Assembly: GCA_030549775.1 (NCBI GenBank)
Contig: CM060174.1
Location: forward strand, 8,232,027 to 8,296,026
Direction of reading: 5' to 3'
Source of the DNA: Tamarix chinensis
Taxonomy: Eukaryota; Streptophyta; Magnoliopsida; Caryophyllales; Tamaricaceae
Length of the DNA stretch: 64,000 nt
Both the position numbers and the translations under genes were made by a program. Under the pieces are notes generated by a model. It had not been told where the DNA came from and did not search any database. It saw only the letters and a list, made by a program, of their open reading frames with translations. Shown piece by piece: positions 34,770-46,744 of this stretch; position 1 is the first letter of the stretch, and each line of letters starts with the position of its first letter.

Positions 34770-37700
34770 TATAATATCCTATTTTTAGGAGCCCTAATTT
34801 TAATTAATAATTATGTGTGATTAGTTATAATTATTATTTTAGGAGGTTTAATATTAAAAATATTATTATTATTCGTATTATTACGACGATTTAGATATAA
34901 ATTTAATCAAGTTAAAATTTGATAGAAGTTGGATCATTAAATTTAATCCTAGTTTATGCCTGTAAATCTTAGCCTAATTATTTTATTAATAACCTTGACC
35001 TATAACCTAAAATAAATTCATAAAATTTATTCCCGATTATTTTATCTTTTTTCGTTCTATTAAACCTATCATAATCTGGATTATTTTCCTATCTAGTACC
35101 ATAATTTACCCAAACTAAATCTAAAATAAAAATATAAAATATATCTCCTACCCTCTCTCTCTCTCTCACGCAACCCTCTACCATGTACAGTCCCTCTCCC
35201 CTGTACACTCTCTCTGTCTCCCTCATTTCCTCACTTCACTCAACCCAGCAACCTCTGTAGTATATACATATACACGCAACACACAACCCTTCTCTCGCGC
35301 ACCCAACCCCCTCTCTTCTCTCGGCTCCTTTTGGTTCGACCCAACCCCCTTCCCTCTCTCTATTTTTTTTTTGTTTTTCCTGCTCCATTTGTTTCCCGTG
35401 CAACCAACATTCCTCACCCTCACAACCCCCGCAGCACCACTACACCAACATTCCAACACCCAAACAACCTACCTTCTTCCTCTTCTCCCTTCTCCCTTGC
35501 CTGCGCATATAACCACCCCCACCGAACCTAGCCCAACAACTCCACTACCATTCTCCTTCTCCTATGTCGCCCAGCCCTGCCTGCAACCTCCCTTTCTTCC
35601 TCTGCACTTCCACAACCAAGCCTAATCACCACCGACCGTGCAAGCCCCTACATCACCACTGACCAGCACCACCGCAACCACCAACCTCTGCCCACTGCCA
35701 CCTCTCCTTACCTCACCTTCTAGCCAGCAACAGTAGCCCCTCCCCTGTGCGTGTGCCTTGGCTCACGCTATGCGCATGCAGCATGAGTGAATTAGGTTGG
35801 TTTTAAAATATGGTACCTATTTTACATGTAAGGGTATTTTGATAATTTAAAAAAAAATAAATATTTTAATATTATAATTATTATTTTATTTGATAGATAT
35901 TAATTCGATAATTACAGTATTATCTTTTAGGTACAAAAAGTTAATTAGCGGGATCCGATAACTTTAGTAGAATACAACTATTTTTACATTTTGCTAGAAT
36001 TTAGGTAACCGTTATATCCTAATAAAATGATAAATATTGTGTGATAGCACATTAGGATGTTTGGTGTATGAAAATATGTTAAGCATGATTTATTACGATA
36101 TAATTATATGTTAATTATTATTACTATAAAAACCGATAAAATAAACATGTTATCTGATGTAAAACATTTTGGGTACTAAAGTATGATTAAAATGATTTTA
36201 ATGACTAAAAAATATTTTGTGTGATAAATATGTATAAAATAATAGGGTGAGCATGCTTAGATATAATAATGGAATAATAACTATGGATGTGTGCCCTAGG
36301 GGTAATTTAGTCATTTTTAGTGTTTTATGATACTTATCCTAAAAATAATGTCTAATATGTATTATCTGTTGTTGATTTTGTGATCATGTGTTTTGTACGT
36401 TTTAAAAGTGTATGATAGGGTTTTGTATGTAGAAACAGGTGTAAGGGAAAAATAGTCTTTTGATATAGCTGATAATTTAAATAACATAATAAATAATTAA
36501 ATTATTTCATTGTAGCCTTTTCATGATAAATTAATAAATAAAATGGATTAAGTATTTAAATGGATGATAACCCGATAGTTATTGATCTTAGGGGTATTTT
36601 GGTCATTTAGATTTAATGTGTCCAAATGTGAATAATTGAGCATAGGATAGCCTTAGACTTTTGATAGGTTAACCTTAGTATTGACTTTGACCTTATTTTG
36701 GACCATTGACCTTGGAGTTGACTTGGATAATTGGAAATAGAGGAAAAATGGATAAGAATGGAAATGAGAATAATCGTGCAATATGTGTTATTTTTGATCA
36801 CCTTATAAATTACTAATACATAAAGTGGAAGACCTCCGGTTTGGGAATGGTTTCTCTCTAGGGGTTGATACCTTAGAGACAAGGTAGGAGTCCTCAATTT
36901 GTTTGGTTTTTTGGTGTGCCGATTGTGCCCCAATAAGGCCCTAGTCTACTCTATAGGTGACCTATGGGTTCTATAGAGGGTATCGATACTTAAGGATACC
37001 TCGTGCATTAGTATGACCAGAGTGTTTTTGTGCCTCTGGGTTGGATGGTTGGAGGGTAGCATGATGCCTTATGGTTCGGTATGACCGATGCACTTTTATA
37101 TCTCCAGGTTATTATTGTATCCCCCTTGAGTAAATAAAAATGGAAACGATATAATTAGATTGGAATGATTATTATTGGATATTGGATTGGTTTTGGTAAT
37201 AGCTTTTGTTCCTACATGTGGTTTTAGTAGTAGCCTTCATGCCTACTTTTGGTTTAAGTAACAACCCTCGTGCCTACCTATGGTCTCAGTAGTAGCCTTC
37301 GTGCCTACTAGTGGTTTTGGTAGCATTTGTGCCTACATGTGGTTCCAGTAGTAGTCTTCATGCCTACCTGTGTTAGTATTATGTTTGTGAGCGTACATAT
37401 GATGTTATGGATCTTATTATATCATATCTATAAGTATATCTATGATGTTATGGATTTTATCATATTATACATGTAAGTATAGCTGTGGTGTTATGGATTT
37501 TATTATATTGTAGCTGTAAGTATACCTATGATATTATGGATCTTATTATACCGTACCGGTAAGTATACCTGTGATGTTATAGATCTTATTATACTGTACC
37601 TGTAAGTATACCCGTGAAGTTATGGATCATATTATATTATACCTATGAACATACTTGTGATGTTATGTATCTGGTTGGGATTGATGCTGAGACATAAATT

Positions 37701-38551
37701 ATGCTATAAAGGTTATAATTGTGGTGTAGAATTGGGTTTTAATTATTGCTTCAGAGAGCATCTTGGGATTCTTGGTTGATAAGTGTTATTATATTCTAAA
37801 TGAGCACGCATGAACAGTAGTTTGGTGACTACTGCTTATCTGTTATGATTATTTTGTTTGGATCATCTCATTTATGTCTTATGGATATTGTGTCAGGGTT
37901 TTCTTCTAATCATACTTCAGATAGTATATCTGGGTTGTTCATTTGGTAAGTTCAGTTGTTTCAGATGAATGAATATGAGTAGTTCGTGACCTCGATGGAA
38001 TTTGACTATCTAAATGATTATTGTATCTCAATACTAGTATGTGTATGTATATGCCTTATACAATGTTAGTTTTATGCCTTACATGTATTCCATATTTTTT
38101 TCTCATATTAGTATAAAGGGTTGCTCAGTACTGTAGTACCAAAGGGTTCATTTTTGTGGCTACCTGCTTATTCAATAGGCAATGGACTTTGCGGGTTAGC
38201 TTCCGAGTTCAATTGAAAGTTGTTAGTCAGTTTTGAGATCGTAGATATCCAGTGTCTCCTTTGCTATCTGGTCTCCAATTGTATTTGGACTTTCATGTCC
38301 TCCTGTAATTTCTCTCTTATATTTTGGCAGACTGCTGATGTTACTTTTAGCTAGCACCATACATATCTATTATTCTCTATATTCTAACTTTTATAATCAT
38401 GTTATTTAATTAAAGTAATATTTTAGCCTTAGCACTTAGTATTGGAATGGTAGAGGATGCCAAATTTATACTGAGTGTGGCGGTAACACCAATAAATTTT
38501 GTACTTAACGCTTCTGCAAAAAAAAATTGTTGTAAGAATGGGGGTGTTACA
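34770..38551 (+). mobile_element. 3,782-bp solo LTR, family B, nested, with perfect TSD ATAAA
   Basis: It begins TATAATATCCTATTTTTAGG and ends ATGGGGGTGTTACA. The flanks ATAAA (34765-34769 and 38552-38556) are identical. The host LTR reads AAGATAAAT straight across this point in the related copies near 60409 and 61121, so the insertion site is confirmed by paralogues. Inside are a CT-rich zone (35140-35720), the CTATAG block (36969-36994), two tandem arrays and a tail with TGTGGCGGTAACACC and CGCTTCTGCAAA. The frames at 35223-35625 come from the CT-rich zone and are not genes. Confidence 0.9.
37190..37675 (+). repeat. Tandem arrays inside the nested family B solo LTR
   Basis: The first array (37190-37375) has about six diverged units around TAGTAGCCTTCATGCCTAC. 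The second (37385-37675) has about seven units of 38-40 bp containing GTGATGTTATGGATYTTATTATA plus GTAAGTATACC. Copy number differs from the sister LTR at 33100-33370. Confidence 0.85.
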
Positions 38552-40760
38552 ATAAATGTCCATCATCTATCTCATGTTAGATGTAAGGCTAAAATCTGTT
38601 CAATAAAAATTCAAACAACATCTATGCCATGAGAATAAACTCTCACAAGTAGATATCAAATGGACAATGAGATATTCAATAGCAGATTGCCAATAAACAT
38701 TTTTACGAAACAAAATCATTACCGATCAAATCAGCAAAAAACCTATAAAGTAACCCTAGATTTTAAAAGCTTAGTAAAGTAATGGAAAATCAAAGTTTGA
38801 TTACAACACCATCAAAATTTAGTATAACAAACTTTTCTAAAAGTAAATACAAGTAAACAAAGACAAATTCCCAAGGGATAAACCTTCTGGTTCTCTCAAA
38901 GTCTAAGTCTTCAAGCCATCAATCACATTCGATCTCAAGCTTGCACAAGATGTATACTCCTCACTATCAGTAGATCATCACAAAACCCATTTGACCAAGG
39001 TAGTATTAGTACAAGTCCATTACTGAGTAAATCAAAACCACATAACTTATGGGAGGAAACATGATACACATATGACATCATAATCTTTAGCTTACAGTAC
39101 TTATGCTCAATTATACATGTGATACACACATAATTCCACTCAATCGCTAAATCATGCTCAATTATACATGTGATAAATACGATGAAACATGTGTTCATTG
39201 ATTTATGCTTATAAATACATGACTAGACAATATAACACATGGTGTACAAGAGTACGAGGAATCATGCTGGCATGCTAAGTAACAAAACTATTCTAAAAAA
39301 TAACATTCTACACATAAGGTCCACGTGCGGTCTAAATAATAAGTCATGTGATAACTGAGTATGAACATGTGTTATATGGTGGTACTATTATAAGGATGAC
39401 AACCAAGAGACATGCATAGAATAATGAAATATAAAGTCCATGAATGAACGAAAATAATTGATTATTATATTTCATTATCGTGATCACAACCATTTGATTA
39501 TATTATTTTGAGGACAGAGACTCAAATAAATCATGAAAACTAATTTAGTACTCAAACGGTACTAGCCTTAGTTGGCCCGCCTAGAAATGTAACCAGACTA
39601 CCAAGAAATAGGATACCTAATCACTTAAGTATGCATACCCCTTATAGGGCCGAAATACATCGAAACACCTATAGAGTATAAGAGGGAATCTTTGGATCTC
39701 GTAAGGCACCTAAGATCAAAGAAAAGAAAAACACAGGAATGGTACCAAGTGAATACCAAACCTAACTCGAATAGCTACCCCGAGTGATACAAGTATCGAC
39801 TCAATATCTTTCACTTTAAGTAATTAATGTTTTATTTAAAGATTTAATCAATTATAAAGTAGTATAACAACACTTAAATCACTTCCATCAACACAATAAA
39901 TTTCAAGTGGCATTAAGGATGATTAATTTCAAGTGGAATCAAAGCTGATCCAGTTCAAGTGGCATTAAAACTAAACCAATCTAAGTGGTATTAAAGCCGA
40001 TCAATTCTAGGAGGCTTTAAAGCCGATCGATTCTAGGTGGCATTAAAATCAAACAATTCCAAGGCATAAAATCCAACATAAGGTATCATACAATTTCAGT
40101 CCATACTCAACCACTGATATAGTTTTCTATACTGATTATAACTTAGACACATTAGAACACACTCTAAAATCATAAAATATTTCATAATTAGCTAAACATG
40201 GTAACCATATAATCATGCTCAACACTTCAAATATCCAAACACATACAATATTCAAGAAACATACTAACATATATTCGCATTGAAGTTATAAACTCATACA
40301 TACATATAATTACCACATAAAAGCATAATATATTCTTAACATACTTAAATAATCATAAAGAATATTCATCAGCTTCCACCTTAAGAAGACATACATCCTA
40401 GATTCCGCCATAAGCAAATGTAAGTAATGACTTACCCAAATCTGAAGCTAGCTAAGCAAATTGAGAAAGTGAGACAGATATCGAGAGCTTGACCATCCAT
40501 GATAATGTTTCCTAGATCAATAATAGATATCATAAGGATAGGTTAGAAACTACCTTACCGATCAACAATTTAAGTATTACAATGTAATCAATAAAGAGAG
40601 GCACGGACAATCTTTCTTTGAAAACGTATCCAAAACCTAAGGCTCATGAGCTTAACTCTATTAAGATTTAAAATTAAATATTAACCATGTTGGGTTCAAC
40701 ACATATCACTTAGGGAATTTCAAATTGATTTAGAAATCTGGGGAAAGGATAATAGCATAG

Positions 40761-41086
40761 TTTCAAAAACATGATCAGTAATTGAACCGGTATCATAACG
40801 GGTTCACTAGTTTAGTAATTGGACCAGTGGTTTGGATCGGTCAGACAACTGGTACATTTTAAGTCAAAAAATATGAAATTTTAAAAAATTAAACTATATA
40901 TATGTATTTGACCGGCTTCCGACCAGCTTTTTGACCTGGTTTTTACTAGTCCGACCGATTTTTAACCGATTTTCACTGGCTCCAAGATTCTAAGAACCGA
41001 TATATAAAATCTAGCCAATGACCTGACCGGTCCACTAGTTTACCGACCGGTCCAGTCTAGTTTTTAGTATTAGGGATAATATAGTA
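40761..41086. mobile_element. CCGGT-rich short insertion, probable MITE
   Basis: About 325 bp rich in ACCGGT, GACCGGTCC and AACCGATTTT motifs interrupts the reversed family A LTR. The corresponding place in the 11152-16013 copy (near 13650-13670) lacks it. The two ends are loosely inverted (CAAAAAC...ACCGGT against ACCGGT...GTTTTTAGT). I did not find a clean TSD and the superfamily is unknown. Confidence 0.5.
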
Positions 41087-43506
41087 TAGGTTAAATTTTC
41101 AAAAATGACTTACTAATTAGGTTTTACAACCAAAAAGATAAACCAAGCATTTTTAAAGACCTAATCCACACCGATAAGGTAAAAATACAATTCAAATAGT
41201 TTTAAATCAAAACTAATAATCCACTGTGTGAAAGAAGCATAAACAAATCATTTTAATAAATTAGGGTTTTAAAGCGCAAGACACAAATTTGAACAATTCA
41301 AATCAATTATTGCCAATTAAAGATGTTAGACTAAAATTAAGGTCATTTAAACTATTTCTATAAAATTAATTTTAGAAAAATAATGATACAAATGACCAAT
41401 TTCATAATTTCATTTAAAATATAGGGTTTTAGGAAAAATATATATATAATTAGATTAAATTTTCTTAATTCATTTAAACTGAATTTTTAAAAATTACAAT
41501 TAGACATATTTTGTAACATATCATATAATCAATTGATTGAAACCAATAAAAGTTATACCCAATTTAACCTACTTAGAGTTTTTTAGTATGGGATGCTAAT
41601 TTAGTCAATTATGGTTAAAATATTTAAATTGATCATACGCAATTGCAATTAAATGTATTTTAATATGAATTATATAATCAATTAAATAAAATAACGCAAT
41701 TACTCACTCCAATTTGGATCAGCAAGCATTTTGACCTAAAAATCTAATTATGATCAATTTCACACAATTTTTTCAAATTGACACTTCCAACATAAAATTA
41801 AATACATTTCAAAGCATACTGTGAAGTCAATTGAATGAAAAAACTCAATTATACAATTCAATTTTTTTACACACGAATTTTGACCTAGAAATCCAATTCC
41901 AATTAATTCCACATAAAATTCTCAAATTGACAATTCCAATATTAAATTAGATAGATTTTACAATATATTGTATAATCAATTTATCCAAAATATCTTAATC
42001 GAATGAATCCAAAAAATCCAGACATAATCGGGTTAAAATTCCAATTTTCACAAATCATCCACATATATTGCAATTAATCACTCCAAATCGCTCATACAAC
42101 ATATATATACATAATTCAATAACGTACCTTATCATAAGCTAATTCATACCAAATTAATGAAAACAAAAGTTAGGGTTTAGGGTAATATATACCAAATGAA
42201 ATCTGTAAATTAAAGTCGGTGAAGGTCAAGGAAGTCCACCGAAGGGCGAGGAGCGTTTGTCGGTGGTCGAACAACATTGGTTTTAGCCGCTGTTATTATG
42301 TCGTCATTGGTGGGATGTTACTCGTTTGGTTGTTATTGCTCACTGGCGGAGTATGGCAACAATGAGAGGAGGGAGAAGGGGCGACAGTGGTGTGGTGGTA
42401 GTTCGGTGTTGCAGGGCACATGGCTAGAGTGGTGGTCGACAAAGGCAGTAGGATGAGGTAGTTCAGGCACTAAGGTTTTGGGTTTTGTACATGAAAAACA
42501 TGATGGGGAGGGAGAGAGAGAGAGAAGAAAAAGGAAAGAGGGAGAGAGAAGAAAAGGAAAAGGAAACCGGGGGCAGTTAGGGTTCTAATTTTTTGTTTTA
42601 CAAATACAAATACACAAATGAGATATTGAACAATTAAAAAATATTAACGGATAATTTTATCTAAAACTCATTTAATGAGAATCATTTCATAAAAACTAGA
42701 AGGTATAAAATCAATATAAAAGTTATTTAAAGAATTTCGAAAAGGCTTTTGGAAGAAAATACTAACAAATGCAAATATTTTTATTATTTACAAAAATACA
42801 TAATGAAACCTCAAAAAATATTTAAAAACATATAATAAAATATTTAAATCAAATTCTAAGAAACCGAGACTAATTTAAATAATTTTTAAAAATGTACATC
42901 CGCAAACCAAAAAGGATAAAATGGAAGAAAATTAATTTTGAAAAGAAATTCATAAATAAGTTACAAAAATATTTTTAATTTGAAATTTTCCTAAGATCTT
43001 AACAACCTAAAAAAAGGGATAAATTTATAGTTAGAAATATTTTCTAAGGTTAAGATCATTAAAGTAATTTTACTATTTTAAAGGAAATTTTATATTTTAA
43101 ATAATTTCTTTCTTTAACAAAATAGAATTTCAAAATAAAGTCATAATCACATGACAAAGTTATAATAAAAAATGAATCTAAAATATTAAAAATAAAAAAT
43201 GAGAAAGAATAGAAATATATATTTTTAAACAAAAATCAAAATCAAAATCATATGAATATGAATATAATAAAATCACAACCGTGAACGAATTTAGTTAGAA
43301 TGATTCACAACGATAATGATTAATTAAATTCTAATATGAAGTCAAAATCGTTAATAAATCCATGAAACTAATCAAAATTAAAATAATTAAATATTTTCAT
43401 CAAATTATGCTAATAAAATAATTAAGCTTAATAAAATAGAATTTTAAAAATGCGGGGTATTATAGTTACATATTCACTCACGACCCTAGTGAGGTCAGGG
43501 TGTTAT

Positions 43507-43780
43507 AGTAATACCCTAAATTTGTAGCGAATGGTGAAAATTTAAAAGAAATTATAAGACTATCTATATCAACATAGCATACCTTCTTTTTAGGAAGTCT
43601 ATCATTGGAAAATTTCATAGTTAAGTATGTTTTCCTTGAAATAATTTGATGAGAGGTTAACTTCTAAAATAATTTTTGAGAAGCATGTGAGTGAGAAAAA
43701 GCAAACTAAAAAAGACTCATGTTGTTGTCAATCTCGAAAGCACTCTAGGTAACTTCATGTGGTTAGTGTATACTGTAATG
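43507..43780 (+). mobile_element. Cassandra LTR copy, diverged
   Basis: It starts (A)GTAATACCCTAAATTTG. It has CTATCTATATCAACATAGCATACC, the A-box-like ATAGTTAAGTATGTTTTCC, CATGTGAGTGAGAAAAAGC, and ends near GTTAGTGTATAC. The C-box is eroded. Confidence 0.7.
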
Positions 43781-43834
43781 AAACAATCGGTGGTTGAGGT
43801 GCAACGAAGGTATTGCATCTGTTGAATAGCAGTG

Positions 43835-44556
43835 TGTAATACCCTGAATCGATACAACCATGCCGGGGCTACCTTGAAGTGCTTTCAAATTGATCATCTG
43901 GCTCCACAAATCAACATGTGTTCTTTCAATACATTTTCCCCACTCACGCTCTTCTTAATAAATTTTTAGAAAATTTTTAAAACTTCCTAAGAGGGTCACC
44001 CATCCTAAAAATTACTCCATGGCTAGCACATTTAACTACGGAGTTCTTTGGATAAAATCACCAAAAGGATGGTATACCATATTGATATACGTAGCCAGAT
44101 CAATCCTTATAACACTCTACTCAATTTGAGGTATTACATTCACCCCACTCAAAGAACGCAACATCCTTGTTGTGCCCCGACAACTATCTATCTAAATATG
44201 GTTTATCCCAAAAATCGTCCTGCTACTAAGTGGCTCATCCAAGTTTAGCTCGCTATCACGGTTTCGCTCTGATACTATTTGTATCACCCCGACTTGATAT
44301 GACCACATATAGGCTACCTTAGAGCACTTTTAGATTGATCGATTGGTCCCATAGATCAATACGAGTCCTTGCGGCACGTTTTCCCCCACTAATACTCTTC
44401 TTAAGAAATTTTCAAAAAATTTGAGAAACTCTTGGGAGAGTCACCCATCCTATAATTTTGAAGTTCTTATAACGAAATCACCAAAAGGATGATTTATCAT
44501 ATTGATATAAGTAGTCAGATCAATCCTTACAACACTACTCAATTTGAGGTATTACA
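43835..44556 (-). mobile_element. Full-length Cassandra TRIM with two LTRs, PBS and near-perfect TSD
   Basis: The 3' LTR is 43835-44138, the internal domain 44139-44279 and the 5' LTR 44280-44556, all on the minus strand. The internal domain next to the 5' LTR carries GCTCTGATACTA (44266-44277). Its complement, TAGTATCAGAGC, differs at one base from the initiator-Met tRNA primer site TGGTATCAGAGC. A purine tract (complement of TTCACCCCACTC) borders the 3' LTR. The 3' LTR keeps a clear 5S core on the minus strand: AACTCCGTAGTTAAATGTGC and AGGATGGGTGACC (44006-43994). Flanks CAGTG (43830-43834) and TAGTG (44557-44561) match at 4 of 5 bases. The 5' LTR has lost about 25 bp containing the A-box. 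Confidence 0.9.
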
Positions 44557-44563
44557 TAGTGTA

Positions 44564-44858
44564 TGTAATGTCCTAATTTTGTGGTGGATGGTGGGGGCTT
44601 GAAATGATTGATAAGACTAATTATATCAATAAATTATGCCTTTTTTTAGAAACTATATCCTTGAAAAACTCCATAATCCAGCGTGCTTGATTTGGAGCAA
44701 TTCAATGATGGATGGCCTCCTAGGAAATTTCCTTGGAAGCATGTGATTGAGAAATAAAAATTGCTAAAAATATCTTGTGTTGATCTATGAGTTTATCTAC
44801 TAATCTCAAAAGCATTCCAAGTAATTACTCATGGGTAATGTAGTGTGGGGGTGTTACA
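44564..44858 (+). mobile_element. Cassandra solo LTR
   Basis: It starts TGTAATGTCCTAATTTTG and ends TGGGGGTGTTACA. The 5S core reads AACTCCATAATCCAGCGTGC and GATGGATGGCCTCCTAGG. The typical GTGATTGAGAAATAAAAATTG and TTGATCTATGAG phrases follow. No clean target duplication was found. Confidence 0.82.
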
Positions 44859-44899
44859 TATTAATCTTCCACCTCCCACTACTAATTTGGAGTATTACA

Positions 44900-45095
44900 C
44901 TACTTATATCAATAAGGTATGGCTTAGAGTCGTTTAAGTGGTAGATGGTGAAGAGTTGAAAAGATTGATACGGCTATTTACATCAACGATGTATACGTAC
45001 TTTATCTTTCAAAAATCTATCATTAAAAACCTCTATTGTGAAATGTATTTCATTTGGAGTAATCAAATGGTAGGTGACCTCCTTAAAATTTTATG
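44900..45095 (+). mobile_element. Cassandra LTR fragment, 3' truncated
   Basis: It carries GATTGATACGGCTATTTACATCAACGATGTATACG-like text, then a 5S-like AACCTCTATTGTGAAATGTATT and AATGGTAGGTGACCTCC. Similarity stops near 45095. Confidence 0.6.
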
Positions 45096-45099
45096 ATTT

Positions 45100-46700
45100 T
45101 TAAACCATAATTTGATTTTTTTTAAACAGTAATCAAAGCATTTTTAGAATTTCTAAATGAAATCATACATTTTTAAACCTTTAATTAAACCAAACCATAA
45201 AATTATGAATTAGTTCGTTTTGGTTTACGGTTAAATGTACCACCCCTAGCTATGCGGCTTCTAGCCAATTGTAAAATTATGTTTAAAAAAACAATAGCTT
45301 GTGTCTTTGGGCAAGAGGACAAGAGGGTGCTTATAACTTTTTTCCCTTTTCGTTTTGAACAAGCGAGGAGGGATCACATCCCTTTAAAGGTATCTAAGGG
45401 TCCATCGTTAAGATGATTATAGCACTGTTATGATCATTTGAATTCTTTGTCAAAGACTTTCTACACTTAAATAAATAAATAATAAGCCGATACAATATCT
45501 TACGAGAAGAATCCGAAGTTTAGATCTAAGATAGCCGATACAATAATAAACTTTAGATCACATGAAGAAGGTGCTTATTAATCAAAAAAAAAGGAAAAAT
45601 AATTGAATATATCAGACAGCATGTTCTTGTATTACTTGATAGCAAATTATCGATTTTTATTTTAGCGTCGAATAGTGTCGATTTCGTTGAGATCATTTCA
45701 TTCGAATAATTATTAAATGCTTGCTTTAGTTAGGATGCTATAATCGGTTTGATGCTAAGTATGGTAACTTGGCGCTATCTTTCCCTTTAGAATAAACACT
45801 CTGCCTAGTGCACCGTATAATGTGCAATTTATCTTGACGCAAGGCTAAGAAAACAAAAACCCTATACACCGAAGAAAACAAAAACCTAGTCGACCATAAG
45901 TACGAGGGTCTCTGTTAGCATTATTCTAATAAACTATAAATTAAGGGGCTCGGCTCTCCTTTTTCGTAGATTAAGTTGAAAAGAAGAAGGAGAGAGAAAA
46001 AAAAAAAGGAATTGAGTATTTTGAATTTATATAGTTTTTTTTTTCAGTTGTAATTTTTTAAAACTCATATTATTATTAAAAAAATTCATTTTTTAAATAA
46101 GATAAAATAGTCGTCACAATTGACCATCAAAGGGCTAAAACATTCCCAAACGTAGAATAACAAAGCTCGTATTTGAGATAGATCGCTAGTCGCAGAATAA
46201 TTAACCATTGAAGACCGAGAGGAGGCCGTGGGCGGTTGGCGGGGGCAGAGACGGGGAGGGGGGACTACTGAAGTGTGATGTAAAAGGAATTTGTCGGGAC
46301 ATATTTGGGGGAGCTTGAAGCCAAGAGGTCGGTGGACCCAATCCACAAACCGCAACGAAACACACTAGTATGGTGCGTGAGGAAGAACATGAACGAACGG
46401 CAATCTCATCTCTCTCAGTCTCTCTCTTCAATTAATTTCCTTTTTGTAGGTCTTATATTAAATAAATGCATGTACAAAAATATATAAATAAATCGGAGAG
46501 ACTGAAAAATCAGCAGAAGCAAAAGAAAAAAAAATATCTGGCTCTTCTCCAGCTCTTGCACTCATCAAATGACTGTAAGAAAAAGGCTGTAATTAGTAAG
46601 AAGTGTAGTAATACACATTGAATTTTTATTTTTATTTTACTGTGTATATGTGTTTAGTAATTTTTAAAATAAAAAAAAACTAGCTTGACATGGGCATTAA
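45100..46700. other. Intergenic region upstream of the IDD gene
   Basis: No gene is recognised. A short AAACCAAACC / GTTTTGGTTTACGG inverted stretch lies at 45175-45240. The minus-strand frames at 46086-46431 overlap a GC-richer stretch (46200-46380) but have no domain. Part of this region probably holds promoter elements of the gene starting downstream, which I cannot map individually. Confidence 0.4.
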
Positions 46701-46712
46701 TTAAAATAAATA

Positions 46713-46728
46713 TTATATATATATATAG
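46713..46728 (+). promoter_or_regulatory. Candidate TATA box of the IDD gene
   Basis: TTATATATATATATAG lies about 750 bp before the start codon and just upstream of a purine-rich then strongly pyrimidine-rich stretch typical of plant leaders. If used, transcription would start near 46745-46760 and the leader would be about 720 bp before any 5' intron. TA-rich runs are common in this window, so the call is tentative. Confidence 0.35.
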
Positions 46729-46744
46729 CTGTGAAAGGGAGGGG

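Larger units (their letters stand above)
34664..43464 (-). mobile_element. Reversed solo LTR, family A (about 5,014 bp), interrupted by a nested solo LTR; TSD GTTAC
   Basis: On the plus strand it begins AATAACACTCCC (a mutated TGTAACACTCCC) and ends GCGGGGTATTATA. The reverse complement of that end, TATAATACCCCGC, corresponds to the start at 11152. The 5-bp duplication GTTAC is present at 34659-34663 and 43465-43469. Once the 3,782-bp nested element and its extra 5 bp are removed, about 5,014 bp remains, close to the 4,862-bp sister copy. The GA-rich zone at 42500-42565 is the complement of the family CT-rich zone. A CCGG-rich insert lies at 40761-41086. There is no coding capacity. Confidence 0.87.
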
